Both the position numbers and the translations under genes were made by a program. A DNA stretch of 9,125 bases from JBOHHR01 sp050740975 (GTDB lineage: Bacteria; Pseudomonadota; Gammaproteobacteria; JBOHHR01), in assembly GCA_050740975.1 (NCBI GenBank), contig JBOIEE010000278.1, positions 1 through 9,125 on the forward strand, read 5' to 3'. Position 1 is the stretch's first letter. Every line of letters starts with the position of its first letter. Positions 6,970-9,125 of the stretch are shown one piece after another. The notes beneath the pieces are model-generated. The model was not told where the DNA came from, searched no databases, and worked only from the letters and a program-made list of their open reading frames with translations.

Positions 6970-9125
<2,156 letters not shown>

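Overview
The window looks like chromosomal DNA from a Gram-negative proteobacterium, most likely gamma- or betaproteobacterial. It encodes an outer-membrane porin of the OprO/OprP type, a large membrane-bound GGDEF-EAL signalling protein of a layout common in Gammaproteobacteria, and a periplasm-targeted cupin. This placement is inferred from protein families; no rRNA, tRNA or other lineage marker is present. I see no insertion sequence, phage gene or CRISPR array.

Left part, + strand (1-4959): the 3' portion of a phosphate-selective-porin family gene runs in from the left edge. A 336-bp gap with no recognisable gene follows. Next is a 941-residue protein with six membrane segments, a coiled coil, two PAS domains, GGDEF and EAL, which should make and/or degrade c-di-GMP. 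About 90 bp further on is a small secreted cupin with a very strong ribosome binding site and a plausible promoter of its own.

Right part, - strand (5084-9125): a CPA2-family cation:proton antiporter gene converges on the cupin gene. To its right is the 3' three quarters or so of a type I restriction enzyme R subunit (hsdR), which runs off the right edge. Its remaining domains, and presumably hsdM and hsdS, lie outside the window. The 119 bp between hsdR and the antiporter gene carry an 8-bp dyad that overlaps a possible antiporter promoter.

The genes do not form one obvious pathway. They read as separate envelope, signalling, ion-homeostasis and defence functions side by side. I found no convincing new system. 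The most notable details are a displaced inhibitory-site arginine and a lost glutamate in the GGDEF-EAL protein, a cupin without its usual metal-ligand glutamate, an antiporter with a four-helix C-terminal extension and no visible nucleotide-binding domain, and two unexplained inverted repeats between genes.
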